From Conus ventricosus (Eukaryota > Mollusca > Gastropoda > Neogastropoda > Conidae), in assembly GCA_018398815.1 (NCBI GenBank), contig CM031602.1:99148208-99212207 (forward strand): a stretch of DNA of 64,000 nucleotides, in the 5' to 3' direction. Below are positions 33,693-46,784 of this stretch, piece after piece (the stretch's first letter is position 1; every line of letters begins with the position of its first letter). A program made the position numbers and the translations under genes. The notes below the pieces were generated by a model. The model made no database searches and was not told the DNA's origin. It worked only from the letters and a program-made list of their open reading frames with translations.

Positions 33693-34760
33693 CGTGGGCC
33701 ACCTATCAGTGTATGAAATGTGTTACGGAAATGCCGATGTTCAAGTAGTTAATTCATATAAATATCTTGGATGATATTTTCAACAAATTAACTTTCCGTA
33801 CGCATGGGAAGAATCTCGGGGGAAAAGGGAAAAAAGATACTATTGAAATTCTGAAATCCCTGAGAAAACTGAATTGTACAGACTGTGGTATATTTGGAAA
33901 ATGTTTGATACACAGATAAAACCTTTTCTTCCATATGCAGCTGAAATTTGGGCTTACATTAAAATTCGCAGATGAAAAAAGTACACACGTATGCTATAAA
34001 GCATTTCCTTCAAGTACCTATCATTCATCCAACACCGTTTTTATGGAGAAATGGCAGATACCCTTTGTATATAAGTACATTTGTGAAATGTATTAAGTAC
34101 TGGTTGAAGATTTTGAAGCTACCAAGTCCCGTTTGAGCAGGCAAGCCTATGATATGATGCTTCAAGAAATGGAAAAAGGTAAAGAAAACTGGGATCATAA
34201 TGTAAAGAAAGTCCTTTCAGAACAGGTTTTGGAATAGGGGTGGATTACCCAGGAAGTCGAAATGAACAACAGTTCATTGCAGAATTTAAAGACAGAGGCT
34301 TATTTGTTCTTTTAAACAGATTTGGCACTCGATATGGAAAGTAAAGAAAAATATCGCTGGTTTTTTTCTCATTTAAGAATGTGTTTCATTCTGAAAAGTT
34401 TCTCAATGGCATAACAGATACATGGCACAGATAAATTACGCAAGATTTAGGTTGAAAACTTTAGGTTTTAATGCAAACAAAAGATGGTTTGAATGTGAAA
34501 CATCCACAGAATCACCTTGTCCTGCATGTAGACATATTATTGATGACGAAGAACACTTCTGTTCCACTGTACTGCTTATAATGAAGTGCGGACAAAGTGT
34601 TCACTTTTCCAGTTAGATATAGCGAAAAGACAAAATGTCGCTGTCGGTTTATCATCAGATGATGAACTTGTAAATAAATCAGTTGCGAAATTCATCGCGG
34701 AAGCATTAAAAATTAAGCAGAAGAAGGATGGTGAAATTTACGATAATACATTATAAGAGA

Positions 34761-35097
34761 TATCTGAATGATATTATCATTCATCGCATGTGGAAGAATC
34801 AGTAAAATACAATGTCATTATTTGATTGAGTGGATGGTCGAGTCAGTTTTTTGTTTTGTTGTTGTTTTGTTTGTTTGTTTTTTTAACCTTACTGCATTAC
34901 TCCTGTGCGTGAGGACATAACGAAATGTTACGAATTTATTTGTTTTGTTTAACCTTGGATTTGATACACACTAAGCATGAAAGTGTACTATTTGTTTGCA
35001 GGAAAGGAAGAAGGAAATGTTATTGTTCTGTTACCTCTCCCCCCTTGTCAAAAGACCTCTTTGGGATTGACAATAAAATATCAAAAGTGTCAAAAAA
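34761..35097. other. Probable LINE 3' flank, unassigned
   Basis: AT-rich with a (TTG)n/T-rich tract near 34855-34885. No domain. Confidence 0.35.
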
Positions 35098-35099
35098 CC

Positions 35100-35136
<37 letters not shown>

Positions 35137-35222
35137 TCTCTCGTTTTCTCTCTCTCTCTCTCTCTCTCTCCGTCTCTCTCTCTCTCTCTTTCCGATGTTA
35201 TTTTTTCTCACTCAAATAAATG

Positions 35223-35267
<45 letters not shown>

Positions 35268-35302
35268 CTCTCTCTCTCTCTCCTCTCCTCTCTCTCTCTC
35301 TG
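35098..35302. repeat. (CT)n microsatellite
   Basis: Two CT tracts separated by a roughly 30-bp unique stretch (ttatttttt ctcactcaaataaatg). Confidence 0.95.
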
Positions 35303-35357
35303 CATACATTAGCATGCGTGACTCCAGAAGCAAGGACGCTCTGTAAAATGGACAATG

Positions 35358-35359
35358 CG

Positions 35360-35399
<40 letters not shown>

Positions 35400-35485
35400 T
35401 GTGTGTGTGTGTGTGTGTCTGTGTGTGTGTGGTGTGTGTGTGTTGTTGTGTGTGTGTGTGTGGTGTGTATGTGTGTGTGTGTGTG

Positions 35486-35549
<64 letters not shown>
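35358..35549. repeat. (GT)n microsatellite
   Basis: GT run with GTGG, TTG and GTCT breaks. Confidence 0.96.
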
Positions 35550-35582
35550 ATTAACCTTATTCATTTCATCCGGTTTTCACAG

Positions 35583-35712
35583 CTACTTTGGCCTGCTTGC
35601 TAAGAAGGTTATCCAGGCTTCTATAGGACGGTGGGTGGTGTGGGAGGGGTACTTTGGCCTGCTTGCTAAGAAGGTTATCCAGGCTTCTATAGGACGGTGG
35701 GTGGTGGGGAGG
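35583..35712. repeat. 66-bp direct repeat, 2 copies
   Basis: tactttggcctgcttgctaa, gaaggttatccaggcttcta, taggacggtgggtggtg occurs at 35584 and 35650 with near identity. Confidence 0.95.
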
Positions 35713-35951
35713 GGGGAGGGGGAGAGGAGCGCGCTCACTGGGCTGTAATGCCTGTGCGATCATTTCACATTGCGTAGTAGTTCCACTCAGTAAGCTGAAA
35801 TCAAGGACATGAATGCCATAGCATCTGGCATAGTTTTTCATCAGCGTGGTCAGCACCCCAGGGTTCCAGATGATGCTGGTAAAGCCGCTGTGGGTTGAAT
35901 ACTATGAGGAAGCCACTTTCACATCAGCCTACGCCTCCTCAAAGCCACCAG

Positions 35952-36052
35952 TGAACACTGCCAAGTACCAAAGGGACATAATTGCAGACGTTCAATCGAC
36001 TGACACTGCCAAGTACCAAAGGGACTTAATTGCAGACGTTCATTCGACTAAC
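35952..36052. repeat. 48-bp direct repeat, 2 copies
   Basis: cactgccaagtaccaaaggg, acataattgcagacgttcaa, tcgactga is repeated at 48-bp spacing (about 35956 and 36004). The surrounding plus-strand frame stays open (about 87 codons), but I do not recognise the product. Confidence 0.9.
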
Positions 36053-36134
36053 GAAACAGTGTTTAAATGGAGTAGTCTGATCATGTGCGGCAAGTCGAGC
36101 CACGAATGACGCCACCAATCTTCCTTCAAAGCAC

Positions 36135-36465
36135 TCGGTCTCTAAAGGAGAGGAAAAGCCAGTTTTGCCTACAATATATTCGTGGGTCTCTAAAGGAGAG
36201 GAAAAGCCAGTTTTGCCTACAATATGATTCGTCGGTCTCTAAAGGAGGGGAAAAAGCCAGTTTTGCCTACAATATGATTCGTCGAAAGGAGAGAAAAGCC
36301 ATTTTGCCTACAATATGATTGTCGGTCTCTAAAGGAGGGAAAAGCCAGTTTTGCCTACAATATGATTCGTCGGTCTCTAAAGGAGAGGAAAAGCCAGTTT
36401 TTGCCTACAATATATTCGTCGGCCTCTAAAGGAGAGCAAAAGCCATTTCGCCTACAAAAATATAG
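36135..36465. repeat. 49-bp minisatellite, about 7 copies
   Basis: cggtctctaaaggagaggaa, aagccagttttgcctacaat, atgattcgt with frequent single-base indels. Confidence 0.94.
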
Positions 36466-36534
36466 TAGTAGGGAAAAGGGACGTTCATGCCTTTTTTTGA
36501 GGATCTCCCCGAGGATCTCCCCGGTGTTGCGCAT

Positions 36535-36605
36535 GCGCGGCGGGTGTCGCGGAGGTGGGGGGGTGTCAGTGGGGGGGGGGTGGCAGGTGGGGGGCGGCAG
36601 TGGCG
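36535..36605 (+). other. G-run cluster with G-quadruplex potential
   Basis: GGAGG, seven G, ten G, GGTGG and six G runs lie within about 60 bases, separated by short loops. This satisfies the simple four-run rule. Function unknown. Confidence 0.6.
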
Positions 36606-36884
36606 TCGTCGGGTCAAGGTCACGTGGTTTTTGTTTTTGTTTTTGTTTTCTTGTCACGATGAGTCACGCTCGTTAAAAAAAAAAGTTTTTCTTGTTTGCT
36701 GACGTAATGGGAAAAAAATAGATGGGGGTGTGTCGTGTTGCAAAGCCGCGCGCGCGCCGCGTGTGTGCGGATCGTGTGGTTTTGTTTTTGCTGCGGGGTA
36801 AGTAGACGTTAGAGACGGCGGTAATAAATGTTTAGGATGATGCTGACGATGACAGGGAATCCGTAGACCCGGAAAAAAAAAGAA

Positions 36885-37500
36885 TGTCAATGTGGTCGCT
36901 AACAGAAGAAGCTATGGATCCAAGGTGGAAACATCCCTTTACCTTGTGATGCTGTCCAACAGGAAGTGGAAAAACGTTTGGGGCAACAAGTTTTAAATCA
37001 CATCCATGAAGTAATGACCCCCACCCGATGAGATTGTGTGGTGTTACGGAGAGTGGCAGTCTGGATATCATCTTTTGAAAGGAGTCACTTTTTTCGAAGG
37101 ACTACCCAAAGTAGAAGAATGGGAATGTTCAGAAAAGACGTTTTTGGGGGTGATGGATGACTTGATGAGCGAAACGGATAACAGGGTGACAAAATTATTT
37201 ACGAAAGGTTTGTCATTTATCGCAACATGAGTGTCATGTACATCGTGGGAGAATCTGTTGGAAAAACAAAGAACAACGGACCATCAGCTTGAACAGTCAA
37301 ATTATTGGGGTTTTTCAAGAACCCAAGAGACACCTCACAGATCACCCCCTTTAGCTAAACAGATGTATCCCGGAAGATTGAAGTACGTTCCCGGAAGCTT
37401 TTAAAGACGCGACATCCAAACCCCACGGTTATTTGTTGTTTGACCTTCGTCAGGAGACACCCGATCATCTCCGTCGAGGGAAAACATATTATACCCCCGA
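36885..37500 (+). pseudogene. Broken packaging-type (FtsK/HerA-like) ATPase fragment
   Basis: Pieces of a P-loop ATPase occur in order but in different frames. Walker A PTGSGKT (36956-36976). A 64-codon open stretch (37036-37230) carries the hydrophobic-Asp-Asp Walker B region GVMDDLMSE (about 37147-37173). Later short segments are NKEQRTISLNSQ and KPHGYLLFDLRQETPDHL. The combination resembles the A32-like packaging ATPase of Polinton/Maverick or adintovirus-like double-stranded DNA elements integrated in animal genomes (from family knowledge, not verified). At least four frame changes and the lack of an intact ORF show a dead copy. No capsid, integrase or polymerase B was recognised nearby; a gap begins 340 bp downstream. 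Confidence 0.6.
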
Positions 37501-37837
37501 CCCACCAAGTCGTTTTATGTGCAGAAATGATTTTCGTCTTCAATATGCCATGTTTTACCTGGGAACGATATTTTTTTTTTGGTGGAGAAAGGGAGAGAAG
37601 GTGTGTGGAGATTGTATAACACACTGTGAAGCTTTTGATACAGTGTACGCTGGAGTAACCCCTCTCCGTTTCGTGGTGGTAGTCCTTCAGTGAGACTTTG
37701 TGGGTCTTTAAAAGCGAGGGGCCCATCTACACACGCGGTTATTTGCGATCGGAACATTGACTCTTCAAACCCCCATGTCGGCGCGTATGAGAAGGAATCT
37801 ACCCTTTCAGTTGTTTGGCCAGGAAAGCGGCCCGAAT
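37501..37837. other. Unassigned DNA before the gap
   Basis: Follows the ATPase fragment and could contain further sequence of the same element. No domain recognised. Confidence 0.35.
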
Positions 37838-38837
37838 NNNNNNNNNNNNNNNNNNNNNNNNNNNNNNNNNNNNNNNNNNNNNNNNNNNNNNNNNNNNNNN
37901 NNNNNNNNNNNNNNNNNNNNNNNNNNNNNNNNNNNNNNNNNNNNNNNNNNNNNNNNNNNNNNNNNNNNNNNNNNNNNNNNNNNNNNNNNNNNNNNNNNNN
38001 NNNNNNNNNNNNNNNNNNNNNNNNNNNNNNNNNNNNNNNNNNNNNNNNNNNNNNNNNNNNNNNNNNNNNNNNNNNNNNNNNNNNNNNNNNNNNNNNNNNN
38101 NNNNNNNNNNNNNNNNNNNNNNNNNNNNNNNNNNNNNNNNNNNNNNNNNNNNNNNNNNNNNNNNNNNNNNNNNNNNNNNNNNNNNNNNNNNNNNNNNNNN
38201 NNNNNNNNNNNNNNNNNNNNNNNNNNNNNNNNNNNNNNNNNNNNNNNNNNNNNNNNNNNNNNNNNNNNNNNNNNNNNNNNNNNNNNNNNNNNNNNNNNNN
38301 NNNNNNNNNNNNNNNNNNNNNNNNNNNNNNNNNNNNNNNNNNNNNNNNNNNNNNNNNNNNNNNNNNNNNNNNNNNNNNNNNNNNNNNNNNNNNNNNNNNN
38401 NNNNNNNNNNNNNNNNNNNNNNNNNNNNNNNNNNNNNNNNNNNNNNNNNNNNNNNNNNNNNNNNNNNNNNNNNNNNNNNNNNNNNNNNNNNNNNNNNNNN
38501 NNNNNNNNNNNNNNNNNNNNNNNNNNNNNNNNNNNNNNNNNNNNNNNNNNNNNNNNNNNNNNNNNNNNNNNNNNNNNNNNNNNNNNNNNNNNNNNNNNNN
38601 NNNNNNNNNNNNNNNNNNNNNNNNNNNNNNNNNNNNNNNNNNNNNNNNNNNNNNNNNNNNNNNNNNNNNNNNNNNNNNNNNNNNNNNNNNNNNNNNNNNN
38701 NNNNNNNNNNNNNNNNNNNNNNNNNNNNNNNNNNNNNNNNNNNNNNNNNNNNNNNNNNNNNNNNNNNNNNNNNNNNNNNNNNNNNNNNNNNNNNNNNNNN
38801 NNNNNNNNNNNNNNNNNNNNNNNNNNNNNNNNNNNNN
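37838..38837. other. Assembly gap (1000 N)
   Basis: Exactly 1000 N; sequence quality changes markedly on its right side. Confidence 1.
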
Positions 38838-39940
38838 GAAAGTAAAAAAACAACCAACCTTTAAAACGGAAATAGAAATCTGTTAAATTAACTATGACAG
38901 TCCCTGGAGCACCCTGGAGCACTTTCATAAACTTTTACACACATGCATTTGCATATGCACGCACCTAAAATTCGTACATAATTATATACTCACACATGAG
39001 TGCATATGCATATTCAAATAAAAAAAAAATGAATATTCCCTCTACAATGCAAATGTGCAAAGGGCAAAGGGGAGAAAGTATTTCATTTAATGTTTTTTTT
39101 TTTTTTATCGTTTAAAAAACCCCCCACCCCGCCCCCACCTCACTCACCCTCTCTTTTTTGTTTTACAACTTCAAGTAAATTAGCAAAAATCCTTTTCAAT
39201 CTCAAACCCTCCCCCCTAACCTAACCCCCCCCCCAAAACTCTCCCCGCATTCTGCCGGCCCTTTTTTCCTTTGGGAACCCTAGCGGCCCCCGGCCAATCA
39301 GCCGTTTTCCCCCCCTCCCCTCTCTCTCTCTCTCTTTTCCTCTCTCTCTCTTCTCCCCCCTCTTTGTTTGGGTTAAACTGTGTGCGGGTTTATGGTTCCT
39401 TTGAGATGAGGGCAGCGTGTTCTCCTTCCTCTATTCGAGAAGGCCCCCTCCCCCCATTATTTTCCTTCCCCCATGATTTTTTTTCCCAGGGGAAAAGACA
39501 CCCCCTGTGCATTTTTTCGCGGGTGTAGGCAGCCAGTTTTGTTCATTTTCACGAAGGCAAAAATTTACTCCAACATCTATTTTTTTTCTTCTCAAATTTT
39601 CTCCCAAAAGTTCCTCACCCCACGGGCCCCCCGGGAAAGGCTTTTAAGATGATCACAAAAAGTGAATTTAACAAAGAATTACGGGTTTGATTGTTGGACT
39701 TCTTTTCTCCTACCCCCTGAGACCCTGTGCAGGTTTCCCTGATAAACCCAAAGAACTGTAAAGGGGAAAGTCGTAGACTATGCAGTTGTTTTGCATGTTT
39801 CTTCTTTACTTTATTTTTACTTACTTTACAGCTACAGGTGTTCAGGCAATCTCCCTTATCACCGGGTTGATCCTCTTTCTTCTTCTCCTTTTCATCCTCT
39901 TTTTTTGCTTCACACTAAAAATTTTGCATTAAATGTGGTC
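38838..39940. other. Low-quality unassigned DNA
   Basis: Rich in T, A and C homopolymers, with a small CT tract at 39319-39362. No readable domain. Confidence 0.5.
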
Positions 39941-42900
39941 GAAGGGTGGGGGGTTTGGGGCGAACCGGAAAAAGTCCTGAGGGGACAGGGTCTTTTACCA
40001 TTTGGCATCCAATCTGTTCTTGAAACTGTTGGGGCGGGGGTTCCCTGCCCAAACCGCCTCGGGCAGAGTTTTTCCCAAGAATTGCCCACTCTTACTGCAA
40101 AAAAATTTTTCCCTCATAAACCCTCGCAAAGGGTTTTTTTCCCGTTGAAGCTGTAAATCTGGTAGGGGAATCCGTGTCGGGGGGGAAGCAGTTCACGGAA
40201 CACCCGGTAGGGCCCCCCCAAGAAACGAAACCCACTCATCAATCCCCGCGAGCACCCTGTAGAAAGGGGTCGGCAGTTTGAGTTCCTCAGTCTGTCCTCA
40301 AGTCCTTGGGGCCATCTCGGAAATCAGTTTGGGTTTGCTCGACGCTGCACCTTCCCAAACGGTTCTTCACCCTTTAGCAAAGGGTGCCAAAACAACGTTC
40401 CCGTACCCCCGGGTTTCGGGCGAATCACGGGTTTTAATTTGTGGAAATGAGAAAATTTCGAGCACGGTAAAGCCCTCAGAAGAAATTTCCCAACAGCCTT
40501 TTCCCCTTATCAACTTGAATGCCACATGACCACAAATTTTGGGAATTCGTTGTCTACTTAAAAACCCAAAGGGGTCTTTTTCAATTACACAAGCCCTCTA
40601 GAGTATCCATCAGTGCCTGCCCCATACTGACTGTGCTGGTTTGACTCTTTTTGGCCTATTTGCTTTGATTTGGGAAACTTCCCCCGCTTTAAAAGCGGAG
40701 CCCCAAAAATCGACCAGAGCTTTGTCTATCAAGGCGTCCTGCAGCTTCACATTTTTTCTGGGATTTTGGCGAACGTTTTTTGTTTTCCGCGCAAAAAGGA
40801 AAACTATTTGGGTTGGACGGCCTCAGGCAGATCGTTACAAAGCGGGACAAAAGGAAAGGGGCCCAAGTACGCTCCCCCCCGGGGGAATGCCCGAGAGCAC
40901 GCCCCCCCCAGGGAAGATTTCTTTTCCTTTTGGGAAAAAACCCAACGCGGGGGTTTTTTTCTTCCCAAAAGGGAAATTTTTTTCACCCTCCCAAGTAGAT
41001 GGCCCTGATACCAATCCTCCCATTTTTTTCAGTAATCGTTGTGGGGTTTTACAGTATCGAACGCTTTCGCGAAATCAAGGTATTTTTGGCACCCACAGCG
41101 CCCTCATCCTCAATATTCGCCCCAAAATTTCTAAGACGCTACCGGTTAGTTGATCAAGAGGGGCCAATGATGAAACCATGCTGACATAAACTAAAGGTTA
41201 TTTGCCCCTAAAATGCTCAATGAAGTAAATTCACGCAAAAATGGATTTTTAAATCTTGCAGCACACACATGTGAGGCTAAAAAAGGTCTGTATTTCCCGG
41301 GGGGTTGTTTTTTAAACCTTTCTTAAAATAGGAGATAATGTGCTTTTTTCCCCATCGCTGGGCAGGGCGCCCTCTTGGATAGCCCCTTGTTCATATGAGG
41401 GCCCTGGAACAGAAAATTTTCTGCACCCCCTTTCAGAAAGTGGGGGGACCCCAATCGGGCCCCTTTTCTTTCCCCGGGCCAACTTCTAAAGCTTCTTTTA
41501 CCTCTTCTTCGGGAAGTTCACTTTTAAAGTGGCTGTTCAAAACCTTCTCAAAAAACTCTGGCACATTCCTTTGTCTTCCTCTGTAAAACACTAAAACAAA
41601 AAAAGATTTTCATTTAAGCGGTTTTCCTCACAAATTGCTGCTGGCCACTGACCCCATGGGTCTCTAATTTTTCGCAAGGGCCCGATTGGTTTTTAAAACC
41701 TTACCTTTGCATATGAAAAAAAGCTTTTGGGTTGCCCCCGTTTCCCTGGGGCCTATCTTTCTTAAAGGGTCTCTGCCCGCCTTCCGGAAACCCCCCCTTT
41801 TGCCAAAATTTTTTTGCCTTTGGCATCCCCGAAAATTTCCCCAAACCGTCTCTTTTTCCATTCCCTTTCAAAAGGGGCGCAATTTTTGGGGGACCTTTGC
41901 AAAAATTTTTTAATTCATCCACGGGTTTTGCTTCTTCTTTTTTTCTGGCCGGTCTTTTTTTTGGAATGAAATCACCCTACAGTTTTCCCCTTCCCCCCGG
42001 TAAAACTGCCAAGCCTCCTCACATGAGTTTTTTTTCCAAAAGAGCTGTTTTCCCGTTTTAAAACCCCCCATGCCTTTTTAACCCTTTTCCATTTTTGGGC
42101 TTTCTAAAGTTTAAACCCTTGGATTTTTTCATTTTTGTTTGGGTTTTGTGTAACAGTCCAAATCAAAACAATTTTGATGGGGGCTTTTTCCGAGTGGTTG
42201 CCCCTTAGCATATGTCACCAACATACCCTCTTCATTCGTAAGAATTTAAAATCGAGAGTTTTTGCACTGACCGGTGAATGGTGAGTAGGCTCGAATACAG
42301 GGTGGTCAAAAACTTCTCAAAAACCCTAAAAATTTGACCGCCCGGGGGTTTTCAAAACCATTTTCTTGACCATTTAACATCCGGAAGATTAAAAATCTCC
42401 ACGGGAAAAAGCACGTTTGGGAAGTTCTTCGAACACCCCTTTCTTAAAGTTTTGGTATAAAAATCTTCTTTTTTTCCTGAGCTAAAACTGTTGGGAGACC
42501 TTTTAGACACACCCTTTCAAAATTTTTTTTTCCCCGGCCATGGAAACTTGCCCCAAAGAAAGGTCCATCACCCACACGGGGGCACATTTATGTCATTTTT
42601 GGCCCACTCCCTTTCAGATCATTTTTGGGTGAAATTTTCAGAAACCCCTTTTCACGTAAAAAGGGTTTTTTAAATTTTCATAACCTTGAATCTGAAGTTA
42701 AAAGTTTGTTTTGGCACTACAGTGTTTTTGGGCCCAACTTCTTTTCGCCAGATTATATCTGGACAGTGGGGGCTTTAAAACACTGCTATTTCCTTTTCTC
42801 TTATTCATAAGGCAGTTTTGTTTTTGGGTTTTCGGGGACTTTCAGTTGTTCCCAGGAAAACATTGCACTATCTTTTTCCTTCATCAAGACCCTTGCCATT

Positions 42901-43300
42901 TTTTTCCCAACCCTTTTACACTATTACATATCATTCCCCCTGAGCAGCTACTTTTGGGCCCTTTCGCCTCCCCTTCGGGAGCTCGGGGCCCTTTGGGTTT
43001 CTTTGCGGTGTTGACCCCCCTCCCCCTGGGGAAATCAACCTTTTTGGCATTCCCCCCCTTTCCCCCGGGATTTTTCCCTGTCTTTTGGTTCTTTTTTTTT
43101 CACCAGACCCCTTCCCCTCGTCTCTCTTTTTAAAGGGGGGTCTTGCCCCTGCAAAAAAAAGTACCCATGCCTTGCAGCTTTTTGGGCTGACCTAAGTTCC
43201 ACACAACGTCCGTGTTCCCTTAAAAACCTAACCCCCCAGTGGTCACGAATCTCCCTTGCCCCCCAAGGCGCACTGGTTTGTGAAAGCCCCAATCAGTGAC
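39940..43300 (-). mobile_element. CR1-type LINE in low-quality sequence
   Basis: Minus-strand protein fragments in CR1 order. Endonuclease piece FPVEIFNLPDVKWSRK (42361-42420, where GDFNFPD is expected). Linker GNPKAFFHMQR (about 41700-41740). Pre-RT ELPEEEVKEALEV and RT motif 1 region GALPSDGEKSTLSPI (41300-41520). Motif A YLDFAKAFDTVKPH (about 41045-41085). C-terminal RVGNSWEKLCPR, the arginine-tryptophan region typical of CR1 ends (about 40050-40090). Frame changes every 50-150 bases. Limits are approximate, and the part beyond 42450 is weakly supported. Confidence 0.72.
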
Positions 43301-44103
43301 TTCCATAGTCTGTAGAATCCCTTGACTTGTTCGGGTTCTCACCAAATTCCCGTTTCGGCCCCCATTTTTTCACTGGGGGGAAAGGTTAAAAAAAAATAAA
43401 TTTTCTGTTTTCTCACTCTCTCTCTTTTCATCTCTGAGAAAATCTGTGGGTACTTTCTTTTAGTTTCATATTATTTTCTCCAATGCCGTTTTAAATTTGC
43501 CTCCTGTTTCTCTTTAAAAGTCTCTAAAGTCTTTTCCCCCGGGGTCAGTCTTACCCCTTTCAAAATTTAAAATTGCCTACTTAAAGTCTTTCATTTTGTC
43601 CTTGAGAGACTTTTCCTTTCTCAATCCCATCTGGGGCCCTTGGGTTGCAGACATTACAGAACCAGTGGGAGGGGCCCCCCGCATAATGTTTTAAGGAAAC
43701 TGAGCACTTCAGCTGATCCCCCCTGGAAACCAGCAGGGTTCCCATTTGGCCACAATTTTCGAAATTTTTTATATTTGATTTCTTAGTTAAAATTTGTCAC
43801 GGTTGCCCCATTTTTTCCCTTTGTGGACATGCCAGTGCTACGGGCTTTTTTAAATTGTCTTTCCGCGTTTCTGGGAGGGACCCCTACTGTTGTCATTCAT
43901 ACCCCTAGTTTTTTGCACCTTAGGCATTTTAACCAAAAAACCCAAGGGCCCAGCACAACGGTACGGTCGGGGAAAGTTTTTTCCCTAAACGGCGTATGCA
44001 AAAAAACCTTTTGAGACAACACGTCAGATTTAATTGTGGAAAATCGTTCGGGTTGTAATCACAAACATTTCGACACAAAGCTACAGTTTAAAGGGGCCCG
44101 GGG

Positions 44104-44134
<31 letters not shown>

Positions 44135-46205
44135 CCTCCCATTTTCGTTTTCCCAGCAGATCGAAAAAACGCCGCCCCCCTCTTGATTTTTGCTCAGGCG
44201 ACGGGACCTTGGTGAAACCATTGCCCCTTTTTTGCCACAATTTGGGTAAAAACTATTTTTAAAATTTTTTTTAAACATTCATGTAAAAAATTTAAAAACT
44301 TTTTGAAAATTTTCAATACTATCTGAAAGGAGGCTGACGGGGGAAAACCGTTGCCTGTACTGGGTGAAAACTGTTAAGGGGGATTTTTGAATATTTTTTA
44401 AAGGTCTCAATGTTGTCGTTTCAAAACCAAATGTGCACTTTTTTTGGCAAAGTGTTTTCCCCAAAGGTACTTCAGCTGAGTTCATATTTAAAAAATGAAG
44501 AGTTGTTTGACTTCAATTGTTGAGCATTGTTTTTACTGCCCCATCACTTTTTAAAAAACCTTACAATGAAGGGAAGAACTAAAGGGGGATACTAGGCCCC
44601 GTTTAAACTTATTTTGTCAAAACCCTTGGGCCAGCTGAGATCCCACACATTTACTGAGAGCAAGGGGGCAAGGGGGGAATTTGACAAGAAAAAAGGGACT
44701 CCCAAATACTTAACTAAAAAACCGGGTTTGGGGTCTTGAAAAACAGATCCGGGTTGCTATCCCTGTCCCTAGTTTTTTTAGGCCCCAGCACGCGGCCCAA
44801 AAACCCACCCGGGCCTTTAAAGAGAAGGGGGACCAGTCCCCGCAACGGAGAGATCCACACCCCCTCTCAAACACGAAAATTTTTTGATTTTCCAAAAAAA
44901 AAATTTAAACTAAATTTCCCACCCAAAATTTTCCCGCTCTTATAAATGAATAAATGCGGGCCCAAAAAAAAGACGATTTAAACTGTTTTGGGATGAAACT
45001 TTTTTGGGCATTTTACATTTGGAACATAAGTAAGGTTGATTTGTGAAGTACACGTAACTTGGCATTTTTTGGGTTTATCAGGGTGTTTTTTTTAATGATT
45101 AAATGAATTTTAATTTTGCCCCCTTTGAGCACAAGCATTTTTAAGTGTACACCCCCAGGAAATTTTTTTCTGACCATCTTGATTTTTTAAACGCCCCCAA
45201 GAAAAAAAAAAAAAATCTTTCGATGACTAGTATGGAGATTTTCTTTTTCCCTTCACTAGAAAGGAAAAGGTGGGGGAAAAAGTTTGTTTCCCATAAACTA
45301 AATCTAAAACACTATACAGAAAAAAAACCCTATGTCCTTCCCCAAAATTTAACTACACCCCCCAACCCAACTTCGTAAACATTTTTATTTTAAAAGAAAC
45401 TTAATGCTTAAAAGATCATTTTTTTTTATTTTTGTACTAGATATTGTTGTTTCTGTTGCTTTTGGCGTTGTTGCCTTCGTTAGAATTCACCATAAATTAA
45501 TTTAATTATTTTACCCTTTACTTTTCTCCTTTAATCTTCTTGCCTTTACTTTCATTGTGAAATTTCATTTTGTCCAAATTATGTCCCCAATTGAAGAGTT
45601 TAAAAATTTTCTGTGTTCGTTTTTCCCTTTCACCCCCTTTTTAGTGTTTTAAAGCCCCGCTTGATGAAGATCCAGTAGAACTTTTTCTTTTAATGTGTTT
45701 GCGTTTTTTTTTTTGCGGCCCTTTTACTTTTTGTTTTGTTTTTTTTTTTTTTCTTTTCCCCCTGCGGGTCACCCAAAACCTGGGGAAAAAGGGAAAAAAA
45801 AACCGCCCCATCGATGAGCTATGAAAAAAATTTATTTGAATTTTGCTTCCCTTCTTTTTTTCACACTTTAAAATTTTTAAAAAATGAAAACGGGGTTTAA
45901 AAACGAAGAAATTTTTTAAACTTTTAAAGGTAATGTCTAAAACAAAAATTGGACTGAATTAATTTGCTATTTTTAAAAAGGAAAAGCGAACCCTTTTTCC
46001 AGAACATAGATCTTTTTAAGTCTAGTGTACATTTTGCGGATTTTTTGTGGAATAAACCAAAGCTTTATTTAATATGCAAAATTTCCAATCGAAATTTTTT
46101 TTTGGTTGGTTTTTTTTCCCGAAAAATATCAGTACCTTACGAAGAAATTAGCTAAAAAGCATCACTTAAGTTTTTTGTAATTCACAGATCCTGTTCATGC
46201 ATAAA
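43301..46205. other. Low-quality unassigned DNA
   Basis: Homopolymer-dense (e.g. 29-base A run near 44104-44130). No domain recognised; could hide diverged LINE sequence. Confidence 0.45.
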
Positions 46206-46209
46206 CCCA

Positions 46210-46285
46210 TCCTCTCTCTCTCTCTCTCTCTCCCGCTCTCTCCCCTCTCCCCCCTCTATCTCTTCTCTCCCCTTCTCTTCTTTTG
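46210..46285. repeat. (CT)n/C-rich tract
   Basis: CT run with CCCCTC interruptions, followed by C-rich DNA at 46300-46325. Confidence 0.85.
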
Positions 46286-46784
46286 TTGCATGTTTTTGCT
46301 CCTCCCCCCTCCCCCCTCCCCCGCTCCTTTCAACCCGGTCGAAAACAAAAATAAAAACAAAATTTATTTTTTTCTTGTTTTATTTTACCTCTCTTTTTGG
46401 GAAAAAGATTTTTTCCTCTTTTAGCCACCAGTTTTTTTACTGACGACTCGTTTCCTTTTCACGTGACATTTGGGCCAATTTCTGATTTAATATAGTATAC
46501 CTTATTTTTTTCCCTATGAAAATGCCCCCCCCCCCCCTCTCCGGGGAACCAAAGGGGCCCCAAACCAAACATGAAAAAAGGGAAGCCGGATAAAACCCTA
46601 CAGTAAACCATTTGTGCCCAAAACAGAGGTTCTTATTATGTCTCGCCTGCACAAAAACAAAAAAGACAAAATTTTATTCAAATAAAAGGTCTAAATTTTC
46701 AAAAAAAAATTTTTTAAATTTCCCCTTTGGGATTAAATTTGTGCTGCACAAAATTGAATGCTTTTGGTTTCCGTACGTGTGTCC

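Larger units (their letters stand above)
32280..34760 (+). mobile_element. Heavily decayed relative of the 2A LINE
   Basis: Fragments aligning in order with ORF2 of the 25.6-30.6 kb element: NERLYTWAKREKH and GHATVDHLI (RT motif 2 region, about 32306-32388), YIAFIDCLKAFEMV (motif A, about 32453-32490), VNSYKYLG (about 33750), QIKPFLPYAAEIWAY (about 33913-33960), NGRYPLYISTFVKCIKYWLK (about 34060-34115), and a C-terminal knuckle SPCPACRHIIDDEEHFC (about 34510-34562). The catalytic box region is lost; a minisatellite (32634-33115) and a CT tract (33604-33692) occupy the middle. Confidence 0.8.

Noticed and set aside
35846..36109. 87-codon plus-strand frame over the 48-bp direct repeat
   Set aside because: No recognisable domain and partly repeat-driven; kept only as a repeat feature.
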